Source of the DNA: a virus
Strand: one strand, 5' to 3'
IMG/VR virus record: IMGVR_UViG_3300008740_000015
Location: 1-44,609 of that record
DNA length: 44,609 nucleotides
Part shown: piece by piece, positions 17,377-23,344 of the stretch
Layout of the letters: each line of letters starts with the position of its first letter
How positions within the stretch are numbered: position 1 is the first letter of the stretch
Made by a program: the position numbers and the translations under genes
Notes under the pieces: model-generated
What the model was told of the DNA's origin: nothing
The model's input: the letters and a program-made list of their open reading frames with translations, nothing else
Databases searched by the model: none

Positions 17377-17618
17377 GATGGGTATATTTTATCTAATTCT
17401 AACAACAAATCCATCCAACGCGTTAAGGTATCATCTAATTCCTCAGTAACCTCAGCCCATCTACGTTGATCTTCATCATCAGCACGTTTTATAGTTCGAG
17501 TATCCATAATGGATTTAAATAATAAGAAATCTCTCATTCCGGGAATTTTATTTTCAATTCCTTCATTTACAGATTTTAATTCCTCTTTAATTAATTTTCT
17601 TAATTCTGATTTTTTCAT
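17373..17618 (-). CDS. Leader-bearing small protein with SVNE|G site
   Basis: The leader MKKSELRKLIKEELKSVNEG contains the same SVNE(G) string that recurs inside the 1300-residue protein at 40-44 kb, which ties the two gene sets together. The body is helical and acidic (VTEELDDTLTRWMDLLLELD). It overlaps the neighbour upstream by one base and the gene downstream by 4 nt. Confidence 0.75.
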   Translation of the reverse strand: MKKSELRKLIKEELKSVNEGIENKIPGMRDFLLFKSIMDTRTIKRADDEDQRRWAEVTEELDDTLTRWMDLLLELDKIYPS

Positions 17619-17845
17619 TATTTATAATTTAATCTATTTAGTTTATAAATCATACTTTCTAAAGCATCTTTCAATCCCTCAGCGGTTACATTACCATTCA
17701 GAAACTGGTTTAATTCATCTATGGTAGATAGAACATTTACTTTCATTTCCATTTGTTGGCCTTCTTTTTTCTCCTCCGGGGTAAATTGAAGTGATTCTTT
17801 CAAAATTTCCTCTTTGATAATTTTCCTTAGTTCTGATTTTTTCAT
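17618..17845 (-). CDS. Leader-bearing small protein, first gene of the 17.8 kb operon
   Basis: The leader is MKKSELRKIIKEEILKESLQ, with IIKE|E as a candidate cut. The body is short and helical (MKVNVLSTIDELNQFLNGNV). An early-type promoter and an overlapping TATTTATAA motif both lie just upstream, so this leader operon may be read early and late. Confidence 0.72.
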   Translation of the reverse strand: MKKSELRKIIKEEILKESLQFTPEEKKEGQQMEMKVNVLSTIDELNQFLNGNVTAEGLKDALESMIYKLNRLNYK

Positions 17846-17861
17846 TGAATATAATTTATTA

Positions 17862-17892
17862 TAAATATACGAAAGGCCCTTCAGGTAACCAA
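17862..17892 (-). promoter_or_regulatory. Early-type promoter of the leader-gene operon
   Basis: TTGG (17892-17889), 19 nt, then TATATTTA (17869-17862). The -7 box continues into TTTATAATAAA, so the late-type 9-mer TATTTATAA (17867-17859) overlaps it. It diverges from the plus-strand array promoter about 55 nt away. Confidence 0.75.
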
Positions 17893-17925
17893 TTTCTTAC
17901 GTATATACGTTTTTTTGGGAATAAC

Positions 17926-17956
17926 TTGGAAATCCCATATTTCTTTCGTATATTGA
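17926..17956 (+). promoter_or_regulatory. Early-type promoter of the plus-strand gene array
   Basis: TTGG (17926-17929), 19 nt, then TATATTGA (17949-17956). The predicted transcript starts about 10 nt before the first ATG, so the leader is little more than the junction repeat itself. Confidence 0.72.
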
Positions 17957-17969
17957 CGCCAAAACAAAG

Positions 17970-18086
17970 ATGAAGTTTAAAACAAAAACACAAGTAAAAA
18001 AAGAATCAGAACAATCACATGAACAATTAACTTGGTTATTCATTATTATAGGAATAATAGCTAGTGTTTTAAGTGCTGTTCTATAA
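17970..18086 (+). CDS. Tiny single-span membrane protein (38 residues)
   Basis: The product starts MKFKTKTQVKKESEQSHEQL with a charged head, followed by one transmembrane helix (WLFIIIGIIASVLSAVL). It is the first gene of the plus-strand array, about 10 nt after the predicted transcript start. Function unknown; small inner-membrane phage proteins often modify host processes or act as holin partners. Confidence 0.6.
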   Translation: MKFKTKTQVKKESEQSHEQLTWLFIIIGIIASVLSAVL

Positions 18087-18098
18087 AACAAAACAAAG

Positions 18099-18203
18099 AT
18101 GATAGAGGATTGGAATAAATTAAATAAGTTACAGAAGGGGTTACATATTATAGGAACATTAATTGCTTGTTCTGTAATAATATTTACATTAATTATAATA
18201 TGA
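18099..18203 (+). CDS. Tiny single-span membrane protein (34 residues)
   Basis: The product begins MIEDWNKLNKLQKGLHIIGT and ends in a hydrophobic helix (LIACSVIIFTLIII). The start lies in a junction variant ACAAAACAAAGATG. Array context is the main support. Confidence 0.55.
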   Translation: MIEDWNKLNKLQKGLHIIGTLIACSVIIFTLIII

Positions 18204-18222
18204 AAAATAAACCAAAACAAAG

Positions 18223-18399
18223 ATGATAATACTTGAATTAATACAATGGATAGCAATAGGGTTTATAGGATTTACCTTATACCAATGTTACAAAACACTT
18301 AAAATAATGCTAGAGACCCAGAATACTCTTTCAAAATCATTTGAAAAAGAAATTAGGAGAATCTATGAAATATTAAACCAAAACAAAGATGAAAACTAG
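18223..18399 (+). CDS. Small membrane protein (58 residues) with NQNKDE tail
   Basis: An N-terminal transmembrane helix (LIQWIAIGFIGFTLY) is followed by a charged helix. The C-terminus LNQNKDEN is the junction repeat read in one frame, so it reflects cassette structure rather than function. It overlaps the next gene by 11 nt. Confidence 0.62.
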   Translation: MIILELIQWIAIGFIGFTLYQCYKTLKIMLETQNTLSKSFEKEIRRIYEILNQNKDEN

Positions 18400-18670
18400 A
18401 GAAAAAGAATATGATTATTTGGACAAAGGCAACAAACTAGTTGATAAGTTGGTGTATGAGTTTTCCAATGGTAAAAAATATAGTAACATAGAATTGATTG
18501 AACAACTTAAATTTGATGGTGATGATGAATATTATGCTAGAAAATATTATCATCATTTATCGGCATTGTTTTTAAATGTATTGTTAAACAGAACTGATGA
18601 GGTTAATTCTCATACTGGAAGGGATTATTTTGCTCATTGTTATAGATTTGTTAATCTCTTAAAGAATTAA
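18389..18670 (+). CDS. Array protein of 93 residues, soluble, unknown
   Basis: The sequence (MKTREKEYDYLDKGNKLVDK ...) is charged and helical, with a Tyr/His-rich middle (YYARKYYHHLSAL). It is one of the longest products in the plus-strand array. It starts in an exact junction copy. Not recognised; a winged-helix-like fold is possible. Confidence 0.68.
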   Translation: MKTREKEYDYLDKGNKLVDKLVYEFSNGKKYSNIELIEQLKFDGDDEYYARKYYHHLSALFLNVLLNRTDEVNSHTGRDYFAHCYRFVNLLKN

Positions 18671-18682
18671 ACCAAAACAAAG

Positions 18683-18772
18683 ATGAGTCTAACTGAGATA
18701 TTATTATTAATAACTTGTATTAATTTAACATTAATTGTTATTATAGAAATAATTAAACCAAAACAAAGATGA
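18683..18772 (+). CDS. Tiny membrane peptide (29 residues)
   Basis: The product MSLTEILLLITCINLTLIVI and the next nine residues end in KPKQR, which is the junction repeat read in the second frame; its stop TGA overlaps the next ATG. One transmembrane helix is predicted. Confidence 0.5.
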   Translation: MSLTEILLLITCINLTLIVIIEIIKPKQR

Positions 18773-18981
18773 GTAAAGAAGAATTAAACCAATTAGACAA
18801 ATCTGAATTAGTAGATTTAATATATGATTATTGGACTCAATTGAAAACCCAAGCTGATAATGGGATGAGTGTTAAAGAGAATTACTATTGTGAAGATTTT
18901 GGGAGAGTAAAAATGACAGAGGTGAATAAATTAAGAAATATGTTACACCATAAATTAAACCAAAACAAAGATGATGAATAA
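18769..18981 (+). CDS. Array protein of 70 residues, unknown
   Basis: It begins MSKEELNQLDKSELVDLIYD, a SAP-like or helical start, and ends LNQNKDDE from the junction repeat. Exact junction copies lie at both ends. No domain is certain; the KSELVDLIYDYW helix loosely recalls SAP-type nucleic-acid-binding motifs. Confidence 0.65.
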   Translation: MSKEELNQLDKSELVDLIYDYWTQLKTQADNGMSVKENYYCEDFGRVKMTEVNKLRNMLHHKLNQNKDDE

Positions 18982-19255
18982 AGATAAATTAATTTTAGTG
19001 CATTATATAGACACCGGTAATTTGATTAACACTGAGATACCAACTTTTATAGAAGAAGTAGTAAAAAAAATTAGTTCTGATAAGGATGAACATTTATCCT
19101 ATTTCGTACCTATAAAAGGTGAAAGTAGAGTGGAATGTATTAACCCTAAGTTGATAGATAAAGATGAATATAAAATACATTTAAAAAGATTGGAAAAGGC
19201 GGAAAAAGAATTTTATAAAGTGATAGATGAAATAAATAAACCAAAACAAAGATGA
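18971..19255 (+). CDS. Array protein of 94 residues, unknown
   Basis: The N-terminal half is beta-rich (LILVHYIDTGNLINTEIPTF), the C-terminal half helical (RLEKAEKEFYKVIDE), and the tail is KPKQR from the junction. The start ATG is the first of two adjacent ATGs at the junction. Function unknown. Confidence 0.65.
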   Translation: MMNKDKLILVHYIDTGNLINTEIPTFIEEVVKKISSDKDEHLSYFVPIKGESRVECINPKLIDKDEYKIHLKRLEKAEKEFYKVIDEINKPKQR

Positions 19256-19437
19256 GTGAAGAAGAATTAACTGAGAGAGAAAGGTCTATTATATTCCATA
19301 GTAAGAATTATGATTATAGAATGAATAAATGGACACCAGAAGAACAACATGATAAAGCTGGTATTCCTAGATTAAGAAGTGAATTAACTGATAATGATAA
19401 AACCTTTTTACTATTAAACCAAAATAAAGATGAGTAA
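19252..19437 (+). CDS. Array protein of 61 residues, unknown
   Basis: It begins MSEEELTERERSIIFHSKNY and ends LNQNKDE at the junction. It is charged and soluble, with a YDYRMNKWTPEEQHDKAGI core. It has junctions on both sides (the downstream one is the variant ACCAAAATAAAGATG). Confidence 0.62.
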   Translation: MSEEELTERERSIIFHSKNYDYRMNKWTPEEQHDKAGIPRLRSELTDNDKTFLLLNQNKDE

Positions 19438-19606
19438 ACAAGATTATATCAAACAATTCATTAAAGATTATGGGCACAGCTTTGGAATGGGGTTCTTTGT
19501 AGAACTACATACAGGGGAGGTGATGTATAATGGTACAGATGAGTATAAAGAATGGTATGAAGAAAAAGAGAAAGAGTACTTAAACCAAAACAAAGATGAG
19601 AGATAA
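19430..19606 (+). CDS. Array protein of 58 residues, unknown
   Basis: The product MSKQDYIKQFIKDYGHSFGM and following residues contain a short beta-hairpin-like part (FFVELHTGEVMYNGTDEY) and end LNQNKDER from the junction. It overlaps both neighbours in the array by 8-11 nt. Confidence 0.6.
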   Translation: MSKQDYIKQFIKDYGHSFGMGFFVELHTGEVMYNGTDEYKEWYEEKEKEYLNQNKDER

Positions 19607-19718
19607 AATAGTTCTTACCGAAGATATTTTAAGGGATATGTTAAAATTTGCTGTTAAAAAAGAGTATTATGAAAAAGCAGCTATATTGAGAGATTTTTTA
19701 TCCTATTGTTTTTATTAA
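19596..19718 (+). CDS. Mini-protein with a UVR-like motif (40 residues)
   Basis: The sequence EDILRDMLKFAVKKEYYEKA and then AILRDFL matches the helical-hairpin UVR motif of UvrB/UvrC and of ClpC/McsA-type partners (pattern: A-x-(n)-EKAAxLRD). It is the last gene of the plus-strand array. Its end overlaps the convergent minus-strand leader gene by 21 nt. It could be a UVR-type adaptor or inhibitor of host repair or protease; that is inference. Confidence 0.6.
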   Translation: MRDKIVLTEDILRDMLKFAVKKEYYEKAAILRDFLSYCFY

Positions 19719-20006
19719 CTCCTTATAATAGCCTTGAATAGCTGGGTCATGGTCTTTTAAAGCATCAATGAAGAACGACAACGCGCTTGCTTCTGCATGA
19801 TAATTAACATCTACTAAAGACGTATGCACCTTTTCTAGCTCTTCCACATCCGCTGTTTCCATATCTATGTTCCTTAAATAATCTAACATACCTTTGTAAT
19901 CAAAATTAGCCGAATACATATCACCCGGTTTGAAAGTGGACATTCTAGAGTCTTCTTTTACTAGCTTATTTTCTTTTAAGTATTTTCTTAAATTGAAGTC
20001 TTCCAT
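19698..20006 (-). CDS. Leader type 3 protein, probable capsid cargo
   Basis: The leader MEDFNLRKYLKENKLVKEDS matches two genes at 37-38 kb (MDNFDLRKYL...). The leader holds YLKE|N and LVKE|D, both (L/V)-x-E sites. The body is helical and acidic (NIDMETADVEELEKVHTSLV). It has its own early-type promoter, which sets it apart from the other leader genes. Confidence 0.75.
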   Translation of the reverse strand: MEDFNLRKYLKENKLVKEDSRMSTFKPGDMYSANFDYKGMLDYLRNIDMETADVEELEKVHTSLVDVNYHAEASALSFFIDALKDHDPAIQGYYKELIKTIG

Positions 20007-20025
20007 GGTGTGTTTTTATATGGTA

Positions 20026-20056
20026 TAAATATACGAAAGATTCTCCAGGTGACCAA
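20026..20056 (-). promoter_or_regulatory. Early-type promoter of the 20.0 kb leader gene
   Basis: TTGG (20056-20053), 19 nt, TATATTTA (20033-20026). A CGTATATACC half-palindrome lies a few bases further upstream (20063-20072). Confidence 0.7.
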
Positions 20057-20057
20057 A

Positions 20058-20496
20058 TCCTTCGTATATACCTTGCTCGATACAAAAAGATTTGTTAAAG
20101 AGACGATTTTGGATCCTTTGGATTTTACATTGGTTGGGCAAAATGGGAAATGCCATGGTATATTATATAGGGATATACTTGGTCGGTGGTGAAAGGGGTG
20201 GTTTGAACTGATCATACATCTACTTCCTTCCTTGGCGTATCCACGCATATATGGACATCAGCGCACATGGGATATATTGCATATATACCGGCGTACGCCC
20301 GCCGCCCGCCTACAGCATTACATTATATGTTATGCAGTGTTATAGCATGTTATGTTATGATATTATTATGATTATATTATTATGTACTCCCCTATGTGTA
20401 TTATAGGAAGTATGTACCCCTACCTTACTAGTAATGTATAAGGTACGGACGATGATTCTAATAGTAATGTATTACGTACGAACCACCAACAGCATA
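20058..20496. other. Gene-free region, origin-like composition
   Basis: About 440 nt without a credible gene. It has a GC-rich patch (around 20290-20315, GCGTACGCCCGCCGCCCGCC) next to a very AT-rich stretch with many TTATG repeats (20325-20395), and a direct repeat at 20429-20483. A GC cluster beside an AT-rich stretch and iterons is the make-up of many phage origins. Small ORFs on either strand here look like chance. Confidence 0.5.
20429..20483. repeat. Two 22-nt direct repeats, 33 nt apart
   Basis: TAGTAATGTATAAGGTACGG (plus AC) at 20429-20450 and TAGTAATGTATTACGTACGA (plus AC) at 20462-20483 agree at most positions. Spacing is three helix turns, as in iterons. Confidence 0.5.
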
Positions 20497-20799
20497 TTAT
20501 AGCTTATGATGCGCTGGAACCAATAATTCCGTCATTTCATCGCGCATTAATTGCATTGCTTCAATATATTGTTTTATTGTATAAACATTTTCATCACCTC
20601 CTGTTGGAACATACCGCTTCTTCAACACTGCCCTTAAAGCATATGTTAAGTGTGTGTAATATCCTTCGGTTACACCTGTTTTCCCGTTGATTAAAATGTA
20701 ATTATACTTGTCAATGTGAACCTCATAAGGTGCTATCAGCTCATCCTTAATGAGGCATGTTTTTGATTGTTGACCCTTGGGTCTGCCTTTACCTGCCAT
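20497..20799 (-). CDS. AT-hook-type DNA-binding protein (100 residues)
   Basis: The N-terminus MAGKGRPKGQQSKTC has a GRPKG core like an AT-hook. The rest has beta and helical parts (YEVHIDKYNYILINGKTGVT, GYYTHLTYALRAVLKK). It lies downstream of the non-coding tRNA-like region and next to the origin-like region, so a DNA-binding role in replication or transcription would fit. Family not named. Confidence 0.7.
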   Translation of the reverse strand: MAGKGRPKGQQSKTCLIKDELIAPYEVHIDKYNYILINGKTGVTEGYYTHLTYALRAVLKKRYVPTGGDENVYTIKQYIEAMQLMRDEMTELLVPAHHKL

Positions 20800-20825
20800 A
20801 TGTTATTTTATTATGTTTAGTTGTT

Positions 20826-20900
20826 AGGGTAGGAGGGAATCGAACCCTCGATGCTAGCTTTCAATCCACTTGTATCTAAATAAAGATACCTTTCTACCCC
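20826..20900 (-). tRNA. tRNA-like element with perfect T arm, atypical core
   Basis: A 75-nt minus-strand element has a 7-bp acceptor stem (GGGGTAG/CTACCCT, one G-U pair) and a textbook T arm (GAGGG-TTCGATT-CCCTC). The middle is abnormal: a strong GTATC/GATAC hairpin sits where the D arm should be, and the anticodon-like loop TTGAAAG (would be GAA, Phe) has a poor stem. No CCA is encoded. It may be a decayed or unusual tRNA, or a tRNA mimic. Confidence 0.5.
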
Positions 20901-20911
20901 TACTAATTTCG

Positions 20912-21013
20912 CCCTATGGAGGAGTCAAACCTCACTCAATTAGTATTTTTACTTACTAATATATCTACTATCTCACGTTATTGTATGGTAAAACATACTC
21001 AAGTAGCATAGGA
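20912..21013 (-). ncRNA. Second tRNA-like folded element
   Basis: A closing stem (CCTATG/CATAGG) brackets about 100 nt containing a T-arm-like hairpin (GAGG-TTTGACT-CCTC), a 7-bp hairpin (ATTAGTA/TACTAAT) and a 5-bp hairpin (GTATG/CATAC). It is too long for an ordinary tRNA. It sits directly upstream of the first tRNA-like element on the same predicted transcript. Confidence 0.4.
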
Positions 21014-21028
21014 ACTAAGTTTAAATAA

Positions 21029-21126
21029 CTACCTGCCAATTTTCAATTTTAGTGAATATGACGTATTCTATAGATATCCCAAAGGTCACTATACTGGTTC
21101 TTTCACTGTTTGTCTTCAGCAGGTAG
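21029..21126 (-). ncRNA. Third folded element closed by an 8-bp stem
   Basis: CTACCTGC and GCAGGTAG pair over 98 nt. Inside, TGAC/GTCA with flanking pairs makes an inner hairpin. No coding frame is convincing. Family not recognised. Confidence 0.4.
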
Positions 21127-21129
21127 ATT

Positions 21130-21162
21130 GCTTAATTCTTTGCTTAATTCTTTGCTTAATTT
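21130..21162. repeat. 12-nt tandem repeat, 2.75 copies
   Basis: GCTTAATTCTTT is repeated twice in full and followed by a partial third copy. It lies between the non-coding RNA promoter and the first folded element, so it would be in the transcript's 5' part. Confidence 0.7.
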
Positions 21163-21194
21163 ATTTCATAATGTGCTTTAATTAATCAACGCGG

Positions 21195-21225
21195 TAAATA
21201 TACGAACATTCCTTGGCTTCTCCAA
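21195..21225 (-). promoter_or_regulatory. Early-type promoter of the non-coding region and AT-hook gene
   Basis: TTGG (21225-21222), 19 nt, TATATTTA (21202-21195). The first downstream gene starts about 395 nt later, so the intervening folded elements should be transcribed. From 21226 to 21345 I see no gene; a GC-rich stretch (CACCTCGCGGGGAGGCGTG) is present. Confidence 0.7.
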
Positions 21226-21345
21226 ATCACCTCGCGGGGAGGCGTGAACAGCGCGCGGTTCATATATATTTTTAAAGTACTTTGAAGAGAGGTTGGGGAT
21301 CGGAATGAAGGGGCTAACCCCATCCCTCTCCTATCCCACGTAACA

Positions 21346-21963
21346 CTACACCATTTCTTCACCTACGCTTAATGTTTTGCTTAATCCTTTATTTAACCTC
21401 ACATTGTTATCCACTCGTTGTTGTTTGTTTTCCACCCGTGCATTGGCTTTTAACTTATCTTGTTGAATAATATAAAACCCTTTTATCTCATATTTGAAGA
21501 ACAACTTGGTTAATTCACTATAAACAGGTGTTGAATGATTATGTCTATATTTGGGTTTAATATTCAACGTTAACCCCACACCAGGTGTTTTAACTAATGT
21601 ATCTATCTCATCATGTGGAATTAAACTTAACCTGTTTTCACTATACAAGTAAACCGCTAGATAATCATACTTATTTTGTTTCATCTCGGAATCATACGGT
21701 AACTGATTTGTCGATGTAATGTTCGTCATCGTTTTTATTTCGATTTTGATTTTTCGGTTAGTTTTTTGAATTGTTTGGTTACCAACTTTAATATTAATAC
21801 TTTCAGTTGTTAGTGCATCATAACCATTTCCATCCTCCTGTTTCCAACCCATGATATCACATAATTTAGATTCACAAATGTAACCAACTACTGCTGCTTT
21901 CCCATTATCAGAAAAATCAGAATAGTACCTCATTAAATCCTCTTTTACTTTTTTATCTTCCAT
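21346..21963 (-). CDS. PD-(D/E)xK nuclease-like protein
   Basis: The 205-residue protein shows the restriction-endonuclease-like pattern: a helix with ESKLCDIMGW (about 31-40), GNGYDALTT with the first Asp (about 46-54), then KIKIEIKTMTN (about 72-82) as the (D/E)xK strand, and YDYLAVYLYSE. This fits a DNase of the PD-(D/E)xK fold. No partner methylase is seen. It is the last gene of the minus-strand array operon and overlaps the preceding array gene by 19 nt. Confidence 0.7.
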   Translation of the reverse strand: MEDKKVKEDLMRYYSDFSDNGKAAVVGYICESKLCDIMGWKQEDGNGYDALTTESINIKVGNQTIQKTNRKIKIEIKTMTNITSTNQLPYDSEMKQNKYDYLAVYLYSENRLSLIPHDEIDTLVKTPGVGLTLNIKPKYRHNHSTPVYSELTKLFFKYEIKGFYIIQQDKLKANARVENKQQRVDNNVRLNKGLSKTLSVGEEMV

Positions 21964-22064
21964 TTTATAATTATTTTTAATTTATCTTCTACTTCCCATT
22001 TACCAAATAATCCTAATTGATCATAATCAACACCGAACATTTCTTGTGCTATTTTATTTTTCAT
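21945..22064 (-). CDS. Small array protein, paralogue of the 23.8 kb gene
   Basis: The product MKNKIAQEMFGVDYDQLGLF and following residues share IAQEMFGV-(N/D)-Y with the protein at 23790-23921; the DNA shares a 24-nt identical block. It starts in a junction variant (AGAAACAAAGATG). 39 residues; function unknown. Confidence 0.6.
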   Translation of the reverse strand: MKNKIAQEMFGVDYDQLGLFGKWEVEDKLKIIIKWKIKK

Positions 22065-22227
22065 CTTTGTTTCTCCAATAGTTAATTAATCTTGATTGTC
22101 GTTCTTCGGTTTTTCTTTTTTTAATTATTTTCTCCAAATCATATGTTTTTCTAGCAAACCACCCTAATAAAAAACACATAACAAATATTATGTAATACAA
22201 AAGTATATCCACCCATTCTTCACTCAT
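22054..22227 (-). CDS. Small membrane protein (57 residues)
   Basis: A transmembrane helix (ILLYYIIFVMCFLLGWFA) near the N-terminus is followed by a basic tail (LEKIIKKRKTEERQSRL). It ends NKDEK from the junction. Function unknown. Confidence 0.6.
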   Translation of the reverse strand: MSEEWVDILLYYIIFVMCFLLGWFARKTYDLEKIIKKRKTEERQSRLINYWRNKDEK

Positions 22228-22342
22228 CTTTGTTTTGTTTTAAAAATTCGTCTGTAATTCCTTTTGCCCATAAGTTTATGCTCAATGCTATTGGTACAAA
22301 TATGAGTATAATAAACAATAATACTTTTGTGTTTTCAATCAT
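22220..22342 (-). CDS. Small membrane protein (40 residues)
   Basis: MIENTKVLLFIILIFVPIAL spans a single membrane helix; the tail LKQNKDE comes from the junction. It starts in an exact junction copy. Confidence 0.58.
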   Translation of the reverse strand: MIENTKVLLFIILIFVPIALSINLWAKGITDEFLKQNKDE

Positions 22343-22355
22343 CTTTGTTTTGGTT

Positions 22356-22580
22356 TTAATAATAATCCTCTTCATCCCAATAAACTTCCTTACCTAACTC
22401 TTTAGCAACGAGTCGAGCAATACTATTTACACTATAACCTAAAAACTCTTTCCATTCTTCAGTATTAGGATTTAGTAATACACCATTACCACCACTTGTT
22501 AGTTTAATCTTATCACCATCCCATTTTACATTAAAGTAATCAAGGAAATCCTTACATTTATTTAAATCTTCTTCACTCAT
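22356..22580 (-). CDS. Array protein of 74 residues, soluble
   Basis: It begins MSEEDLNKCKDFLDYFNVKW. A Gly-rich turn (LTSGGNGVLLNPNTEEW) is followed by a helix (SVNSIARLVAKELGKEV). It is acidic at the C-terminus. Function unknown. Confidence 0.65.
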   Translation of the reverse strand: MSEEDLNKCKDFLDYFNVKWDGDKIKLTSGGNGVLLNPNTEEWKEFLGYSVNSIARLVAKELGKEVYWDEEDYY

Positions 22581-22702
22581 CTTTGTTTTGGTTTTATATC
22601 TAAATTCAATCCTCTTGTATACTCCAAATATATCTCTTGTTGAGTTAAACGTTTTTTCCAGAAACGTATGTAATCTATTTTTCCTTTAAACATCTTTTTC
22701 AT
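22577..22702 (-). CDS. Small array protein with LamG-tail-like motif (41 residues)
   Basis: The stretch GKIDYIRFWKKRLTQQEIYL resembles the closing strand of LamG/concanavalin domains (IDDVRIWNRALTxxEI). The tail is KPKQR from the junction. The motif may be a decayed domain end or chance. It starts at the ATG of a CCAAAAGAAGATG junction variant. Confidence 0.5.
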   Translation of the reverse strand: MKKMFKGKIDYIRFWKKRLTQQEIYLEYTRGLNLDIKPKQR

Positions 22703-22949
22703 CTTCTTTTGGTTTTAAAGGGTAGTTATGAATAATTGTTTCTACTTCTCCTACTTCTCTGTCTTTCTCTATGTCGTTTTCTATTACTTTAATCGCTTCT
22801 TCCATAGAAGATAAAATAATTCCAATAGACATCCATGGATGCCACAGACGCTTCGAAATACTAAATACTTTGTATTGTGGAACGAATAAACTGCCATGAC
22901 AATGTGGATATTTATACTTTTGTTCTTTAATTCTATATTCTTTACTCAC
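22686..22949 (-). CDS. Array protein of 87 residues with GTG start
   Basis: The start is GTG inside the junction variant AACCAAAAGAAGGTG, the only non-ATG start in the arrays; the position relative to the repeat decides it. The protein has KYPHCHGSLFVPQYKVFSIS in the middle and ends LKPKEDEKDV. Function unknown. Confidence 0.65.
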   Translation of the reverse strand: MSKEYRIKEQKYKYPHCHGSLFVPQYKVFSISKRLWHPWMSIGIILSSMEEAIKVIENDIEKDREVGEVETIIHNYPLKPKEDEKDV

Positions 22950-23076
22950 CTTCTTTTGGTTTTAATTTTCTAATTTCTTCTAATAAAGCTAATGCAACTC
23001 TTACATCAGAGTCAAACATCATAGTTAACTCTTTCTCAAGTTTTAATAATTTATCTAATTTTTCTTCTTTACTCAT
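22942..23076 (-). CDS. Small helical array protein (44 residues)
   Basis: MSKEEKLDKLLKLEKELTMM and the following residues form one amphipathic helix pair. The tail LKPKEGE comes from the junction. It overlaps the GTG-start gene by 8 nt. Confidence 0.58.
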   Translation of the reverse strand: MSKEEKLDKLLKLEKELTMMFDSDVRVALALLEEIRKLKPKEGE

Positions 23077-23344
23077 CTTTGTTTTGGTTATTTATGTTAG
23101 AATTAATGTACATCATAATCTTAATATATTCTTGTATAATTGATGGTTTCATTTCTTTAAGTTTTTTTAGTACCTCTTCTAAGTCTTCATCTTCGTTTTG
23201 GTTTAGTTTTTCTAATATTTCTTTTTTATCCTTTCCCATTATTGTCTCGATTTGTTTAATCTTTGCTTCGATAGACCAACATTGATATTCATATCCACAT
23301 TCACAAGGTGTCTGCCAACATTTTATACAATCACTTAATGCCAT
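23069..23344 (-). CDS. Array protein with an N-terminal cysteine cluster (91 residues)
   Basis: Residues 6-16 (CIKCWQTPCEC) hold four Cys in a CxxC-x4-CxC pattern, suggesting a small zinc-binding knuckle. The rest is helical and acidic. A segment YIKIMMYINS is shared with the neighbouring gene at 23331-23600; the DNA repeat is 26 nt. It ends NNQNKDE from the junction. Confidence 0.65.
   Translation of the reverse strand: MALSDCIKCWQTPCECGYEYQCWSIEAKIKQIETIMGKDKKEILEKLNQNEDEDLEEVLKKLKEMKPSIIQEYIKIMMYINSNINNQNKDE

Larger units (their letters stand above)
17959..19598 (+). repeat. Plus-strand junction-repeat array (10 copies of AACCAAAACAAAGATG)
   Basis: Copies or near-copies of AACCAAAACAAAGATG end in the start codons at 17970, 18099, 18223, 18389, 18683, 18769, 18971, 19252, 19430 and 19596; seven are exact. 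Each copy supplies the last codons and often the stop of the gene before it and the ribosome-binding region and ATG of the next. Confidence 0.9.

Noticed and set aside
17897-18256. Minus-strand ORF of 119 residues
   Set aside because: It runs antisense to three array genes and over both promoters; its hydrophobic, Cys-rich product reflects complementary membrane-helix codons.
19988-20248. Minus-strand ORF of 86 residues and plus-strand ORF at 20010-20192
   Set aside because: Both cover the promoter at 20026-20056 and a low-coding region; no start signal and odd composition.
21029-21126. Group I intron or tmRNA
   Set aside because: No tag-peptide frame, no recognisable intron core and no CCA end; a covariance search would be needed to name it.
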